Shown here piece by piece: positions 20,601 to 20,755 of a DNA stretch of 20,755 nt. The stretch spans positions 1 through 20,755 of the forward strand of contig JADRCO010001271.1 of the NCBI GenBank assembly GCA_021464525.1, read 5' to 3'. The notes under the pieces were generated by a model. The model searched no databases, was not told the origin of the DNA, and was given only the letters and a program-made list of their open reading frames with translations. Position 1 is the stretch's first letter. Each line of letters starts with the position of its first letter. The position numbers and the translations under genes are program-made. The DNA is from Rhizophagus sp. LPA8_4_AMF (taxonomy: Eukaryota > Glomeromycota > Glomeromycetes > Glomerales > Glomeraceae).

Positions 20601-20755
20601 CATCAGATTTAGATGATAAATTCCTAGATGAGGTATAGTATTCATATTTAATAGAAATTTTTTCGATTTGCAGTAATTTAATAACATTTTATTATTTATG
20701 TAGTGGAAATATCATTATAATTGTCAGAAAAAATCATTTTCAAAATTTATTCAAT
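17672..20755 (+). CDS. Large Sel1-repeat protein with a C-terminal protein kinase domain (3' partial)
   Basis: Exon 1 is 17672-20632 (987 codons, phase 0). Residues about 20-850 are 23 consecutive Sel1 repeats of exactly 36 residues, consensus AMFNLAxCYYNGEGTEKNLE followed by KAFYWYQKAAENG. Then come CxxC pairs at 863/866 and 876/879 that could bind zinc, the family motif DFLKWTSRSEFIDNFIKKAQ, and the beginning of a kinase domain with GGFG at 933-936 and the ATP-site lysine in VALK at 972. The open frame appears to stop at 20636-20638, but this stop lies in an intron: the donor is GAG-GTATAG (20632/20633) and the acceptor TATGTAG ends at 20703. Exon 2 starts at 20704 with WKYH in phase 0, so FLDE is followed by WKYH, as I recall FLNEWKYH from this family. 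The rest of the kinase lies beyond the window. Sel1 repeats probably hold partner proteins near the kinase. Confidence 0.88.
17741..20227 (+). repeat. 23 tandem 108-bp repeats encoding Sel1 units
   Basis: The repeats keep strict 108-bp spacing over the whole block, with no insertion or deletion visible: the AM-codon motif at about 17754 recurs near 20130, 22 periods later. The 5' units mostly spell the YW pair with TAC or encode HW, while all the later FYW units from about 19220 on use TAT, and their flanking bases are more alike. This suggests a later expansion or homogenisation of the 3' block. Confidence 0.85.
20633..20703 (+). other. Intron 1 of the Sel1-kinase gene
   Basis: The intron has 71 nt, donor GTATAG, acceptor TATGTAG. 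It was chosen because it joins FLDE to WKYH in frame. An earlier AG at 20672-20673 would give an exon beginning with a TAA stop in phase 0. Confidence 0.7.

Overview
The window looks like nuclear DNA of an arbuscular mycorrhizal fungus (Glomeromycotina, Rhizophagus-like). It is extremely AT-rich, its introns are 70-90 nt GT-AG introns, TATA boxes lie about 60-80 bp before start codons, and two protein families that are strongly expanded in these fungi, Sel1-repeat proteins and tyrosine-kinase-like protein kinases, fill the right half. The assignment rests on these features and was not checked by a search.

Left half (1-9756, minus strand). This stretch has no ordinary ORF and looks like a degenerate tandem repeat with a period near 100 bp. 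Read on the minus strand, every unit is an intron: a donor (mostly GTAAG), about 70-120 nt of related AT-rich DNA with an ACTAAC-like branch site, and an AG acceptor. Exactly three variable bases separate each AG from the next donor. I count 88 such microexons, 83 of 3 nt, four of 6 nt and one of 9 nt. They are preceded by two normal small exons (22 and 27 nt), an ATG at 9756 and a TATA box at 9811-9818. Joined in order they give one frame of 110 codons with no stop. The frame is set by that ATG, and every intron falls in phase 1. The product is a plausible small membrane protein with a hydrophilic N-terminus, a basic cluster and two hydrophobic segments. This appears to be a gene whose coding sequence is cut almost codon by codon by about 90 introns. 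I know of no described gene of this form; it is the main discovery candidate. A MITE-like element (4044-4275) and two other insertions sit inside introns of the array.

Middle (9757-11779). There is a TATA box (10225-10232), then a fragment of the fungal kinase family's N-terminal module fused to an unrelated basic tail (10251-10643), then about 1.1 kb without a recognisable gene.

Right half, plus strand. (i) 11780-14021 is a five-exon kinase-Sel1 gene encoding 639 aa; its kinase lacks a recognisable glycine-rich loop and has HGD in place of HRD. (ii) 15196-16092 is an intronless Sel1 protein, paralogous to the C-terminal half of the first gene but without the kinase. (iii) 17672 to the window end starts with 23 back-to-back 36-residue Sel1 repeats, followed by a four-cysteine motif and the start of a kinase domain. 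The in-frame stop at 20636-20638 lies inside an intron (20633-20703), and the gene runs on past the window. The first and third genes carry the same two domains in opposite order, so the right half is a local cluster of reshuffled signalling and scaffold genes.
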